A DNA stretch of 64,000 nucleotides from Branchipolynoe longqiensis (lineage: Eukaryota > Annelida > Polychaeta > Phyllodocida > Polynoidae). Made by a program: the position numbers and the translations under genes. Positions within the stretch are counted from its first letter, which is position 1; each line of letters opens with the position of its first letter. Shown piece by piece: positions 1 to 12,733 of this stretch. The stretch spans positions 132,190,424 to 132,254,423 of the forward strand of contig CM059187.1 of NCBI GenBank assembly GCA_030323885.1, given 5' to 3'. The notes under the pieces were generated by a model that made no database searches, had not been told where the DNA came from, and saw only the letters and a list, made by a program, of their open reading frames with translations.

Positions 1-766
1 ACTTTCTTTGCAATATTTGTTTAAATAATAAGACTGCATTTTCAGACCAACTCGTTTTAGGGAAAGGGAGAATTTTCTTTTTGTTATATTGTAAAAAAAT
101 ATATTAAAAAAACATCCAAAGATATACATTATGATAGGAATTTTGAAAAAGATAATTCAAAGGAGTGGTAATCCGACCTTTATTGAATATTTAACACAAA
201 AACTCAAAATTGACCGGGGATTAATTTTCAATGTATTTTTAACTTCAGAGTGCATTTAAAGGTCATTAATGCATCCAGAAACTTCCGACATGTTTTCCGA
301 GACTGACACACATATGTAAAATACCAAGCCATCCACATAAATAAATGGCAACAATACGCAAATGTTAATTCATATCCATCCACTTTGTGTGGTTGTTTAA
401 CATAATTGGCTTTACTCAAATGAATAAATTAAAGCGAGACTCCTTGGATAACTAGGAAAAGGTGTTAACGCAATGTTTGCACCACAGCGTCGTTTTAATC
501 ATTGGTGTTCAAATGTGGTACCTATATAATTATGTAATGTGTAATATTCTTGGATGAACCTATAGTTTATAGAATGGTAGGGTATAGTAATTAGGTCTAA
601 GCTTTCTGAATGTAGGTAGTAGGCACATGTCTAAATATAAATATGAATGGAAAGAATGCACATGGACCTCGATTAAGAAGACAAGGATTAGGTAGGAATT
701 TTAATCCCTAGATTGATTCGTTCCAACACAAAAATTAATCGCTGCTAAAATACAACATACAAACAT

Positions 767-1118
767 CCATAGTCCGATGGTTTTGAATTTATCTAATTTT
801 TCTGAGATAAATACATTAGATTGATCATAATAATCTACTTTAATTTATGTTGTCTTTTAGTCTAAACAGACTGCTAAAGTAAATGGCTAACCTTAGAGAT
901 ATTTGAAGTGACAACCTGCCAAAGAAATGTTGGCAAGCACACCAAAATTCTGACATCATAGGCTTATACAATAAGTTCTATCAAATTTACTCAGTATGCT
1001 CTTCTAGGCAGCAACAAATGTTTAATAAGTGCACCAGTATTCAAGTTAGATATGTAGAATCAGATGTAGGTGTGTGCTTTGGTTTTGGAAAGTTGATGCT
1101 TCATCGGATTATGCAGCT
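767..1118 (+). mobile_element. MITE family A (TTAA-flanked)
   Basis: Family A has inverted ends reading AGTTGCATAGTCCGATG and its complement, usually flanked by TTAA, which suggests piggyBac- or Kolobok-type mobilisation. This copy has a worn left end. Confidence 0.7.
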
Positions 1119-1149
1119 TTAACTATTTTCTCATGAGCATGAAGGTGCT

Positions 1150-1567
1150 TAGATAAATGATTCACCCGGTACTTGTAGTACACGGGTGGAGGACAACGTA
1201 GTGTAAATACGGGCAAAAATAGGTTTAGTATGGAACATGAACTAGAAACTGTGGCTCCAGTATCAAATGGCCACCCATATAGCCACAGAGTTGGTGAAAT
1301 GGGTGAGAATGCAAAAAGACAAGATGGCGGCCAGAGAATGCCGTCGATTTCACTTTTAAATTGCATTAAAGTATATGTTTTATTATATTTTCCAACTCAA
1401 AAGTAGCGGGTAAACATGAAGACATATACAAAGAATAAAGTTTGCTTCTTAGATTGTGAAATTAGGCTCTCATAAAGACTCATTTCACTAGCCCGATTTT
1501 TCGACCGTTTTTATATAAGGCTGGTCTTCACCCATGTACTGCGAGTACAAGGTGAATCCTTTATCTA
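1150..1567. mobile_element. MITE family C with 9-bp target duplication (Mutator-like)
   Basis: Ends TAGATAAATGATTCACCC and its complement GGTGAATCCTTTATCTA. GAAGGTGCT occurs immediately on both sides (1141-1149, 1568-1576). Confidence 0.85.
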
Positions 1568-1584
1568 GAAGGTGCTTAATTTAA

Positions 1585-1932
1585 AGTTTCAAGGTCCGAT
1601 GGTTTTGAATTTCTGCCATTTTCTGAGATAAATACATTAGGTTGATCAATATAATCTACTTTACCTTAGCTTGAGATAACTTTGGGTTTAAATGGCTAAC
1701 TTTGGAGATATTTGGAGTGACAACATGGTAAATTAATTTTAGCAAGCACATCAAAACTCTTGACACCATAGGCTTAGGCAATAACAGGTTCTATTAAATT
1801 GACTTAGTATTCCCTTCTAGCTGGCAACAAATGTTTAATATGTGCATGAGTATCTAAGTTAGATATGTATAATTAAATCTATATAATTGCTTTGGTCTAG
1901 AAATGCTGATGCTTTTATCGGACTATGTAACT
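1585..1932 (+). mobile_element. MITE family A
   Basis: Both ends are present (TTAA|AGTTTCAAGGTCCGATGG ... ATCGGACTATGTAACT|TTAA). Confidence 0.75.
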
Positions 1933-2724
1933 TTAACAAATGTTTATAATTACATAGAGAGAGAGATAGTCCATACGGTGATCCGTTGGCGATGATAAAC
2001 TGTACTTATAATGCAATGAATCAGTGGTAGAGGAGTAAGCTTAATCTTGCAACTATGACGCACCTGTGAATGTCAATACCAGACTTACTACACTGGCAGC
2101 AATAAGCCCGGATACACACCAGCCTCTCATTGTGGAAACTGGCAGCAGATGTCACCTTGTTAACGTATGTTATTCTCTCCTCCGCTGGTCCCAGTTAGGC
2201 ATACAATGATCAGCAAAGTACAATGTGCCACTGGAGTGAATATATGGTGTATACCCATCGTATTAGACAGGTTTGGCAAGCATCCAACACATCAGCACAC
2301 CCTTTAATGCCAATCACACTTTAGGATCCCTCTCTTATAGTTATGTCACATTGAATATTACCAAAGGTGAAGAGTACAGCTCCCACTGACTGAATGGGTA
2401 TTCATTTTTAGTTTCTGATAATAAAGTATTAATCTGCATGGTGGCGCATGGCATTTAGGGTGACCCGCACATGAGGTTTTCTAAAGTAGGTTTATTTTCG
2501 CGGGGTATATTTTTGTATGGGATGGGGAGTCCTTTACATTGTGGATGCATCACCATCATAGTGTGGACACATGGAGGAGAAAAAAGAACAAAAAATGACC
2601 TATTACTACCGGTTAACCCCATCCGGGCACCCACCAAGCGATCTAGTGTAAAAACAACAGCATTTTGGCACACATCCCTCTAGTGGCCGACAACAGAACT
2701 AGAGGCTTTAATGAGATTCGGTAA

Positions 2725-3389
2725 AGGGCCTGTCACACTACAACGTATAGCGTATGCTGATATATGTGATTTTTTACCAACACGTCATCACGTATACATT
2801 GGGTGTACATTGGGTACATTCCGGATACGTCGTTATATGTTGTCTTATGTTGCCGTGCGTCGAGGCTCCGAAAAATGTTTGTGCATGCTCAAAATTTCCA
2901 ATGTGTGTCGACGTGTGGCTCGTACATTGAAAGTATGCTATGTGCACATTCGGGTTAAGTCAGCATACGTAGGGAGTACATTAGGGATACGTTGGTATAC
3001 GTTGCTGCACATTAGCCATATGTTCAGCCGGTCGGAACATGCAGTCCATGTACAGTCCGTGTACTGCCAACGGATGCATTACATACTCCGAACGTACTTC
3101 AAACGTATGCCTGCAGTATCTCCAGCATATTTAACGTATACGCCATACTTCTAGTGATGGAGTAACATATGTAACGTTGGTCAGCGTTCCGTGAGCGTTT
3201 TGCGAACTTTTTGTGAACGTTTTGCGAGGCTTGTTGGTGCGACGGGCACACTAGGCATACGCATGGGCTTGGGCACATAACGCTCTAAGTAGAAATAGGT
3301 CAGAGATACATTCTGCATACATTACGTACGTTGTGTGTACATTGTCTGTACATTGTGTATATGCCGTACATCATAGTGTGACAGGGCCT
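2725..3389. mobile_element. Word-iterated MITE family E, copy 1
   Basis: Ends AGGGCCTGTCACACTACAACG and its complement, flanked by TAA on both sides (2722-2724, 3390-3392). The interior is made of CGTACATTG, CGTATG and ACGTTG variants. A worn central palindrome lies at 2876-2897. Long open frames here arise from composition only. Confidence 0.8.
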
Positions 3390-4191
3390 TAAGTCACTCG
3401 CACGCTGACTTATACATTGCAGTATAGTTAGTGTCACAAATATGCCACAATTGCAGGGCCGTACATTGAGAAAAAGCTTTGCTGTTTTTGTGGAGTATAA
3501 TATATTATGCAAATATTATATACATGCAGGCTTAGGTATCCTCTCCCCCACCCATGTTGGGGCAGGGGTGCTGCCAATACCATACTTGTATGCATTTCTC
3601 AACCGATCGCTGCTCGGGCGTGAGCAGCCTGGACATATCTAGTTTTTACCCAAGTATGCAAACCCGCTCGAGCTGCTTATGGGGGAGCGCGAGACTCCAC
3701 CCTAGATTTTGAGCAACTAATAACAAACTAGGCTCTATTAGAGGGGCTAGTCCGACTGAGGTATCGCTCTCCTCCAACAATATCTTTGTTGTGTTGTCTC
3801 TTGGAAGATCCAAATAATATAAAATCATTAATGACTACCAAGCAGGACATAAAGATGACTACCATAACATTGTCTTTCTCTTTTTCTTAAGCTGCACGAT
3901 CTGAGGAAACTATCGGATTCTCTAAACCAAAACACTGTTTACTAGAACTTGTCACATCTCAAGTTTATTTTGTATAAACGTTGTATGAATTTTGTTTTCA
4001 AATACCTCCAAATTTAACCATTTAAAATAAAAGCACATTGAAACAGAAGTAACGTATATATGCTGTATAAAAAGTATACGAGTATAATAACCCGGAATTC
4101 CATACTCGCTACTCACATCCACCCACCAGTAATCGGGTAGTCGAGCCTCGGACAAGTCATCTACTGCTCCAACCTACTGAACCTCAGCTCC

Positions 4192-4302
<111 letters not shown>

Positions 4303-4670
4303 TGGTGTATAACTATAAGCATTATGCGAGTGCGAGTATGAAGCCGTGTAAGGGATTTTCTATATGTTTATTATATTATATTTTATTATATTATTCCGAT
4401 ATTATTTATATTATTAGCCAATGGGCTCTCTGCAATGTATTTGCTCCTTACTCATGCGGGTACTGGTGGCTTCACCACCGCCCGACCATACTTCCGGCGA
4501 TATAGATAAGACATGCAAAACCATTGGACTATTTTTATTACATTTCTTGATCACATTTCAATTGCGAACAATTGGTCCGTTCCTCCTTGCTCTTTTCCGT
4601 ATCCTAGTAATGCTGAGCACCAGGCTAGTGGGTTCGAATCCCATGACATGCTTTACAGGAAGCAACGCTC

Positions 4671-4976
4671 CACTTTGCATTTTCTGACATAAATAGATTA
4701 GGTTCATCGCTATAATCTACCTCACTTTTCTTTGAAGTAACTTGGGATTTAAAATGGCTAACTTTAGAAATATATGAAGTGCAAACATGCTATATTAATG
4801 TTGGCAAGCATGCCACAACTCTGACACCCTAGGCTTCTACAGTAACAGATTCTATTAAATTGCCTCAACTATCTTGCAGCAAATGTTTAATAAGTGCACC
4901 GTTCGATATGTAGAATCAAATATCGATAATTGTTTTGGTTTTGAAAATTTGACATTTTCATCAAACTATGCACCTT
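4671..4976 (+). mobile_element. MITE family A, left end missing
   Basis: The match starts at the internal TTTCTGACATAAATAGATTA and ends CATCAAACTATGCACCT. A diverged SINE S piece (about 4590-4660) replaces the left end. Confidence 0.65.
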
Positions 4977-5291
4977 TCAGATAGCCACTCGATGGGGGCG
5001 TGCTCCCTTCCCTCCACCCCCCGGAGGCTATGGCCCTGCATGCTTATGACTATCACATCTGGGTGGGGTATCATTGGTAGTAAATATATGTCAGCTGGCA
5101 AAGGTTAGTAGGACACACACATACACTTCCCGGACACTGACTCATGTACGAAATGTCGGATAATGTATGAATGGCCAGTAAATATATTTGTATCGGCATT
5201 TCTTTGGTACGAAGGCAGACTAAATTATGCCAATTAGCATAATTATATAATTCACAATTGGCCATCATAGCAAAATAGAGCCACGTCTTAA

Positions 5292-5638
5292 AGTCGCATA
5301 GTCCAATGGTTTTTGAGTTTCTGTCATTTTCTGAGATAAACATATTAGGGTGATCGTTATAATCTACCCTACTTTCACTTGAAGTAACTTTTATTTTAAA
5401 TAGCTAACTTTTGAGATATTTGAAGTGCAAACAAGCAAAATTAGTTTTGGCAAGCTTGCCAAAACTCTGACACCATAGGTTTCTGCAGGAATCGGTTTTA
5501 TTGAATTGCCTCAGTATTCCCTTCTATGTGGTGACAGTTATTTAACAAGTTCACCAGTATTTAAGTCAGATATGTAGAATCAAATTGAGATACTTGTTTT
5601 GGTTTTGAAAATTTGATGCTTCATCGGACTATGCAGCT
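5292..5638 (+). mobile_element. MITE family A, near complete
   Basis: TTAA|AGTCGCATAGTCCAATGG at the left and ATCGGACTATGCAGCT|TTAA at the right. Confidence 0.8.
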
Positions 5639-6003
5639 TTAAGACTGGCGGAATAATCATTTAAAGTAGGCATACAAACCTATGAAGGGAAACTATGCAT
5701 CTAACCACTGCGTAATGTAAAGGTCTAATCAATACATATGTATTATATCTACGTATGTATGAATACAACATATAACTACTATTTTTATATGTGAATTGTC
5801 AAACTATACCATATGTAAGTCTTGGAATGATTAATATTGTTATTTCAGCTGACTTGAGCTAGCTGCTGATGACAATATCAGACTACATATATAATATATT
5901 GTAACTAACTGTATTGTCACATGGCTGGAAGACCAGTGCCACTGTGCTGACAAAATACTTTATACAATGAATAAACTATATTTACAAACAAACAAAAAAA
6001 TAC

Positions 6004-6362
6004 CAAGTTTTCAAAACCAAAACATGGATCTAGATTATTTTGATTCTACATATCTAACTGGGTCACTTATACTGGTCTACATATCTTAGTCTAAATGGTG
6101 CAGTTATCAAACATTTGTCACCACATAGAATGGAAAGCACAGCCAATTTAATAGAAACTGTTACTGTAGAAACTTATGGTGTCATAGTTTGGTCATGTTT
6201 GACAAAATTATTTCTTTACGTTTGTACTTCAGATATCTCAGAAGTTATAGTAATTTAAAATAAAAGTTACTTCAAACTAAAGTAAGGCAGATTATAACAA
6301 CCAACCTAATATAATTATCTCAGAAAATGACAGAAACTCAAACCCATCGGAATATGCAACTT
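6004..6362 (-). mobile_element. MITE family A, reverse copy
   Basis: Right end CATCGGAATATGCAACT|TTAA is kept. The left 20 bp are lost at the border with a poly(A)-like run. Confidence 0.7.
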
Positions 6363-6400
6363 TAATGAACTAACATAGAGACCCTCACCCCTCCTGAAGT

Positions 6401-7076
6401 CATCATCATCATCATGCTGTCGGTTGCGATGCGACAAAGACTGCTTTCATTACTTGACTGCCGCTCTCCATTTAGCTCTCTGCTGTGAGAGTTGTGTCCA
6501 TGAGTCGGTCTTAATGTCTCTCAGCTTCAGGTTTCTCTTGATGGTATCTTTGAACCGGAGACGGGGGCGCCCTCTCTTTCTGTAGCCAAAAGACAGTTGA
6601 GAATAGAGGATCTGCTTTGGTAGCCTGTCTGATGACATCCTCATGAGGTGTCCAGTCCACCGGAGATTCTTTTTGATCAGAAGATCTTCCATAGAGGGCA
6701 GCCCCATCCGTTCGAGTATTTCCTTATTCGTCCACATTTCATGAAAGCTGCCTGCAAAAGTGATGAAGTGCTGCTGGCTTTTGCAAGTTACCAGCGGCAC
6801 TCTCTCGGGGAGCAAATAGAGGTTTCACACCGGCAAGAACATGTCAAGACAGGCGCAAATCTATTTGTCCCTGCAGTGGCTGGTCGGGAGATGTTGGGAG
6901 TTCCATACATCAACCGCCCTTAATGCTGCCACAGTGACATGGTTTTCTGTTTAGGGTTTGCTCCCTTAGCCTTCGGTTCTGTCAAGGACCTGTACCACAA
7001 GGCAGTGGTTTAGAACTCTGCAAGGCAGGGGCGTCAAACTCCCTGAGGTATTGCTATACCTGCTATACCTGCATAA
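6401..7076 (-). mobile_element. Internally deleted RTE-family element (5' module joined to LINE 3' end)
   Basis: On the minus strand a 5' module of about 340 bp (6738-7076) is joined to the last 330 bp of the LINE described at 61.3 kb (6401-6737). It encodes the same EILERMGLPSMEDLLIKKNL ... RGRP tail and ends in the ATG-repeat tail. CTGAAGT occurs at 6394-6400 and 7077-7083, a probable 7-bp target duplication, so the chimera moved as one unit. Confidence 0.7.
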
Positions 7077-7630
7077 CTGAAGTATAGTTCAAATAATAGA
7101 AAAAAAATAGTTCAAACGGTATCTAGCACATGGCACAATATGAAATGTGATCATCAAACTAATTATCAAACCGAAAACGAAACCCTGGGTGACATTATAC
7201 ACAGAACAAAGATATATATGAGTAATTAAAAGAAAGAAAATACTACACCACGCAACGGACATAGAGCATTCCCAGTGATATATATACAAAATTATATCCA
7301 TTTCGCCCGAGTTTATCTTACTAACTGTTTTTCTCTAACGCGATTGTCTCTCTAGTGAGAGGGCACCTGCGTTGTCATGACAACATTGATTTAGATACAG
7401 ATGTGTCCGTTGAAGACAAGCACTACTCTATACCAACGTGGGTACTTTTTTTAAAGTCTGTTTTGGGGATGGCTTCCCCCCGCCTTTTTTTTTAACCCAT
7501 TCGGGGACCACACCAACGAACGCCTTCAATGAAAGTGGACATTGTATGCCTAGACCACACCTTTCCGATTTGCTCACTGCCTGATATTAGTTTAGGACGA
7601 ATATCTCATAGGATGAAATGGAGAGTAATA

Positions 7631-7955
7631 CCACAGTCACACTACGCTGACGATCGCTTGCGACCACTTTGCGATCACCAAAAATGGGCGGTTGCAAGGT
7701 GGTCACCTGGAGGTTGCCGATCAGTCTGCGACCTCTGGGCGACTATTTTGGTCACAAGGAGATTGCAGATGCTGATCCAAAAACCTTGTGACCAAAATGG
7801 TTGCACAGAGGTTGCTGACTATTTTCAGCACTTGCGACCGGTCGCTGACCGATTGTTCACCGATCGCCAGTCATAGTTTTCCCCACCTTTTTTTGCTTTT
7901 CTCACAAAGAGTTGGCCGGATTTTAGTCGCAAAGTGGTCACAAGTGTGACTGAGG
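7631..7955. mobile_element. Word-iterated MITE related to family E
   Basis: Ends CCACAGTCACACTACGCTG and CACAAGTGTGACTGAGG. The interior is made of GCGACC/GGTCGC and TTGCGATCACC words. Confidence 0.65.
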
Positions 7956-7986
7956 CCTAAGCTATTAGCAGGGCCAGCTGAAGGTA

Positions 7987-8726
7987 CCGGTGTAGCAGGA
8001 AATCGCAAACCCTGTAAATCGCAAACCCCCCACTTGTGATTTCCTAGGAAATCGCAAACAGTCACCATATATGGGCCTGGGGGATTTGTGATTTCCTAGA
8101 AAATCACATATCCCCCCTGGACATCGCAAACCCCCCATGTTTGGCAGTCTTAAAGGAAGCACATGTGCTTTGTGCAGGTTCGTTTTGCTTTGAAAATTCC
8201 CATAATGCACCGTGATGCTGGAATTACGAACTGGTCTATTGTAAAAATTGTATTTATGTAATCATGATTAAGCCATATTTATTTTTATATAAAGGGGATC
8301 CCTCAGAAGATGGATTAATTGATTATTTATAATTGCATGCCTGTCACAGCAAGGGCCATATTCACTGCGATCACTCACAAGAAGGATAGGGGAACAGGTC
8401 AATTTTTGTCAAAGATACTAGACTATATCATTAAGAAAAGCCAGTACAACTATCTGTATCAGTATCCTACATGACGCTGATATGAATAAAGGCCAGGGAC
8501 CAGGCTACCATTTTTAGTGCATGTGCAGTCGGAATTATGAACTGCACTATCGCAAAGATGTTTTTCATTAGGATTAATCCATCTTGATCCTCCTTGAATC
8601 CATTTTATCTGCCCAGATCTGGTAGAAGTTCAAAATCAAACAAATAGCTGCCATGCTTGGGGTGATAAATGCTACAAACCACAGGATATGCGATTTCCAC
8701 GAGTTTGCGATTTCTTGCTACACCGG
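7987..8726. mobile_element. MITE family D, copy 1
   Basis: Ends CCGGTGTAGCAGGAAATCGC and GCGATTTCTTGCTACACCGG. AAATCGCAAACCCCCC and its complement are reiterated near the left end. Confidence 0.75.
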
Positions 8727-9269
8727 CAGCTCGGGCGACCCGGGTGGTCGCCCGGAGCGCAGTGTGCTAGGGGGCGCCAAATATAATTTAATTGTTAATA
8801 TATTATTAAATTCTTATTACATTTTCTATTCACGTTCTTTTCTTTTGTACCATGAATGCAGTATTCTATTTTGTCAGCATTCAAAAACTATCACCTTGTA
8901 TAGGCCATTACTAGGAATTTTCGGTTGGGTCAGCGGAAAAATTCTTGGAATTCATGAGTGCCAAATACGCTAGGGAGATCTGGGAATATATGCCCCCGCT
9001 CCCAGGAAGCTGTTTTATCTAGAGGCTCAGACATGCAATTTCCAGCACTTCAGGGAGGTTACATACTGGGGTTTCTTTAGGTAGGGGCCCACTTACCACC
9101 CCCACCCCCACCCCCGCGTGTTCCGGCCCTGCATTGAGTTTATTGTAAAATTTGAATATTGAAAAAGTATACTTGTGAGGGTGCTGAAGTTCAGCCTTCC
9201 AGGGACACCATGAACCCTAAAGCCGTTCCTGGCTATTAGTATTACCATTAGTGAAATATTCGGGAGTTT

Positions 9270-9592
9270 TACGTCCTGGCAACATCTATGGTCATATCAG
9301 GACAGGTAGCGACTTATGACAGTTTACACTCACCGTGACTTTATAGTGCTTCCGCACTGGAAGACCAGGCCACCAGCACCATGACCTGATATCCCACTCA
9401 GTCATATTATCCTGACACTGAGCCAACCAGCCTATCCTATTAATGCATAGCGCCAGCCTAGGAAGCGGCAAGTATCACTTTTTAAGTCATTGGTTTGACT
9501 TGACCAGGGTTCGAACACGTGGATTCGAATCCTATGATCTACCAAAAAGGGAGACGGACACTCAACTCATTCGGTCATCCCATCTGGTGCCA
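9270..9592 (-). mobile_element. tRNA-derived SINE (family S), near full length
   Basis: In reverse it has a tRNA-like head with a box B-like GTTCGAAC, the body GTGACTGAGTGGGATATCAG and the tail ATGACCATAGATGTTGCCAGG-ACGTAAAAC. The head carries an extra stretch (GGGAGACGGACACTC) that marks a head subtype also seen at 36.3 and 17.9 kb. Confidence 0.7.
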
Positions 9593-9825
9593 TTAGTGAA
9601 AGAGGTCCTAGACCATCAATGAAGATATCTATAACCACTGAACAGGCAGGAGTCATCCAAGACGACGCCCTATGTTTGTTAGACTCCACCCATGCACATT
9701 TATGAAGGCGATTCGTTTATTTGATCGCGGCGAGGTTTTTAGGTGATGGGTTTTAAGAAAGGATATGAGGTGTTTTCTTTACCTGAGTGTGGGGGCGCAA
9801 TGTGAAAAGCAGTATTTCTTCTAAC

Positions 9826-10015
9826 TAGCTGAATCGGTAGAGCGCGGGCCTCCCGTGCCGGAGATCGGTAGAATGTGACTGAGTGAGATATCAGGTCATG
9901 GTGTTGGTGGCCTGGTCTCCCAGTGGGGCAGCACTATAAAGTCACCATGAGCACATACATGTCGGTACTCGCCTGATATGATCTTAGATGTTGCCAGGAC
10001 GTAAAACGCCAACAA
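9826..10015 (+). mobile_element. SINE S with internal deletion
   Basis: The tRNA-like head (CTGAATCGGTAGAGCGCGGG) is joined directly to the GTGACTGAGTGA body. The middle of about 100 bp is missing. A second 3'-end fragment follows at 10066-10118. Confidence 0.7.
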
Positions 10016-10156
10016 CCAACCTCCAAATAAGTAACTAGATAATATCCACCCAACTTCTATGTAATTATCCGTCCTGATATGACCTTAGATGTTGCTAGGA
10101 CGTAAAACAACAACAAACAAACAATCTAAGTAATTTTGGTACAATCATACAGACCT

Positions 10157-10706
10157 GTCTCGATGTCGGCGTGACGTCACAACCCCGGAAACTAGCCCGC
10201 GAAGGGTAAAACACCACAGTGATGTATGCTGCAGCAATGCTATGTATATGCGAAGCATTTATTTTTGGCAAATACATTTTTTAACTTTCATCGGATCGAT
10301 TAAAAATATCTCAATGCGGGATTGAAGAGGATGATCTGAAGTATTTAATTTAACCTAAGAGCAATTTTCTCTGAAAGTATTAAAAACAGAGATAATAGTG
10401 AAAGTTGGGATATTCTGAGTATCAATGCCAGTGTTAGCCTTACCAGGTCATGGCCTCAAAAACTATTTTCGCTAAATAAATTCAAGAACTTCCAATTGGC
10501 TGATAAAAAAAAACTGAATGGGAAATTGTAGAAAAAGATCTGAACTATTTAATAGAAACAAGAGAAATCTGCTTTCAAAGCACCAAAAAGCACAAATTAC
10601 TGTGATAGTTAGTTTTTTTTTAATGTTGTCTCTAGGACAGTGGCATTTGTTTTACCCTTCACGCGTTGTGAACCCAAAAAGTCCCCGGATGTCCGACATC
10701 GAGAAT
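10157..10706. mobile_element. Possible MITE with imperfect inverted arms
   Basis: CTCGATGTCGG, an AC-rich CCCCGGAA-like block and CGCGAAGGGTAAAACA at 10157-10219 recur in inverted order at 10640-10706. No target duplication was found. Confidence 0.4.
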
Positions 10707-10864
10707 ACAGTGACCTCTCGTCGTGACCTACTTTATGCAGGGTCCCGACCTATATTTGTAGCCCACGTGTTGGGTCCTGGTCACGGTCTGATTCCTTGCG
10801 CTCCGCATACCCAGCGCAATTAGGGTGGAACGCTTGACACGTTTATATATATTTATATATAGTA

Positions 10865-11170
10865 CAGTGAAAATTCACCAACTCGACCGGGCAGTTTTAC
10901 ACTGAATCCGAGGCATGTTGAGCTTTTTATCAACAAAATCAAACTGATATTATGCCAAGTGCTTCATAGGCAAATGTAAGCAATAGCAAAACAAGTTAGA
11001 ATGAGAATAAGAGACAGTACATGAACTGTCTGTATTTGGTATCGCTATTGAAGTGTCTTTCTCGTTAGGTGAGGTTTATATGTACACTGGATATTCTGGG
11101 CGTTGAGCGAGGGGTTGTTAGAGGAATACAGTCAATTCCCGGCTTAACAGCACCTTTTTGTTAGACCACC
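10865..11170. mobile_element. Two eroded pogo/Tigger-like ends
   Basis: CAGTGAAAATTCACCAACTC at 10865 and CAGTCAATTCCCGGCTTAAC at 11129 look like same-orientation termini of this class. Matching right ends are not evident. Confidence 0.35.
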
Positions 11171-11316
11171 CCCAGGTTATGTTCATTATTTTAATATTTA
11201 TAACAGGAGTATTACCTTCATTCAGTCCATCCAGTTATAGTTGCATAGTCTGATGAAAGCATCACATTTTCAAAAGCAAAACACTTATCTAGATTTGAGC
11301 TTACATATCCAATATG

Positions 11317-11930
11317 AGCCGTGTTCACACGGGAAAAGTTTAAAGCGATTTAGGCAAAGCGAATCATATGAATCGATTTAGTTTGAAAGTGTTTCGCATT
11401 CACACGAGCAGTGCTTGGGCTGGATATCGATATCAGTGCATGAGCAAGTCGATACTAACCAGCGCCAGTTTCAGTTAGTCGACGTCGCCACGAGAGAATG
11501 TGGGTTTGACCTAGATATGTATGGACTGAATCGTATTGGTTTGGAAGGGTCAAAACTTCTGCTGGGCAGTGAAACCCTAAAAATAAATGATGAAAAGAAT
11601 ATCTGGGCACAGCTAGCGGTTTCATAGACTAAATTATATAATATGTGCTTTTGATCGACCGGAAAGTCAACAAACTAAGGTCTCGACTGTGCATGCATGT
11701 CACATCCTTAATCCACATCAAGTAAGTCAGTTGCTTTCACACGGGCGATATAAGTCGAATCATAAAATTCGGTTCAAATAAACCACCTACTTAGGTGTTT
11801 ATAAAATCCGATTTATATGAGTCGAATCAGCCCTAAACCGCCTCAGCCGTGCGTTCACATGCCAAATGTGAGCCGAACTAGGCAAGTCGATTTATATGAT
11901 TCGAATTAACTGCCCCATGTGAACACGGCT
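11317..11930. mobile_element. MITE family G nested in family A
   Basis: The inverted ends read AGCCGTGTTCACACGGG and CATGTGAACACGGCT. The interior reiterates GAATCG, GCGAATC and CGATTTATATG words. A sister copy is at 25881-26476. Confidence 0.8.
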
Positions 11931-11953
11931 TTAGATACTGGTACACTTACTAA

Positions 11954-12300
11954 AGTTGCATAGTCCGATGAAAATATCAAATTTTCAAAGCCAAAACAAT
12001 TATCTAGATTTGATTCTACATATCTAACTTAGATGCTGGTGCATTCATTAAACATTTGTCATCACACTGAAGGGAATACAGGTGCAATTTAAGAGAACCT
12101 TATACTGCAGATGCCTATGGTGTCAGAACTTTGGTGTGCTTGCCAAAATTAATTGTGCATGGTTGTACTTCAAATATCTCCAAAGTTAACCATCTAAAAT
12201 AAAAGTTACTTCAAACTAAAATAAGGTAGTCTATAGCAATCAATCTAATGTATTTAGCTCAGAAAATGACAGAAACTCTAAACCATCGGACTATGCAACT
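11954..12300 (-). mobile_element. MITE family A, inner copy nested in family A
   Basis: It is inserted at the TTAA of the host element's CACTTATTAAACATTTG-type segment. The right TTAA (12301-12304) is intact and the left one is worn (CTAA). Confidence 0.8.
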
Positions 12301-12608
12301 TTAAACATTTGCTTCTCCATAGCAGGGAACACTCAGTTAATTTAGTCAAAACTGTTACTACTGAGGCCTATAATGTCAGTTTTGAAAAGCATGCCTAAAT
12401 AAAATGTGCATGTTTACACCTTAAGTATCTATCTCCCAAGTTAATCATTTCAATGCAAATTGCTTCAAACTAAAGTAAGGTAGATTATAATGATAAGCCT
12501 AATATATTTATCTCAGAAATATATGACAGAAACTCAAAACCTTCCGATTATGCAACTTGAACTAGTCATTCAGATATTGAAGATAAGTGACCCTTCCCGT
12601 ATTCACAA

Positions 12609-12690
12609 AGTGCTTTAGAGGCCTCATAGTATGAGGCCTCTAAAGCACTAAGTTTTGCATGTAGTATGAGACATACTACATGCAAAACTT
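12609..12690. repeat. Two abutting perfect 41-bp palindromes
   Basis: 12609-12649 has 20-bp perfect arms (AGTGCTTTAGAGGCCTCATA) around one base. 12650-12690 has 19-bp perfect arms (AAGTTTTGCATGTAGTATG) around AGA. They touch without a spacer, 43 bp before a family C MITE. Confidence 0.9.
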
Positions 12691-12733
12691 ACTTGTTGCT
12701 GATCCCTTACCTGTCGCTCGGCATAATATGATA

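Larger units (their letters stand above)
11239..12557 (-). mobile_element. MITE family A, outer copy split by two nested elements
   Basis: The copy starts AGTTGCATAGTCTGATG at 11239, is interrupted at 11317-11930 and again at about 11951-12304, then resumes (ACATTTGCTTCTCC) and ends TTCCGATTATGCAACT at 12557. Confidence 0.8.

Noticed and set aside
2711..3154. 147-codon open frame on the plus strand
   Set aside because: It lies inside family E copy 1. The CGTATG/GTACATT words simply lack stops, and the encoded string has no protein-like features.
10518..10823. 101-codon plus-strand ORF
   Set aside because: It spans the right arm of an imperfect inverted repeat and lacks any recognisable domain or splice context.
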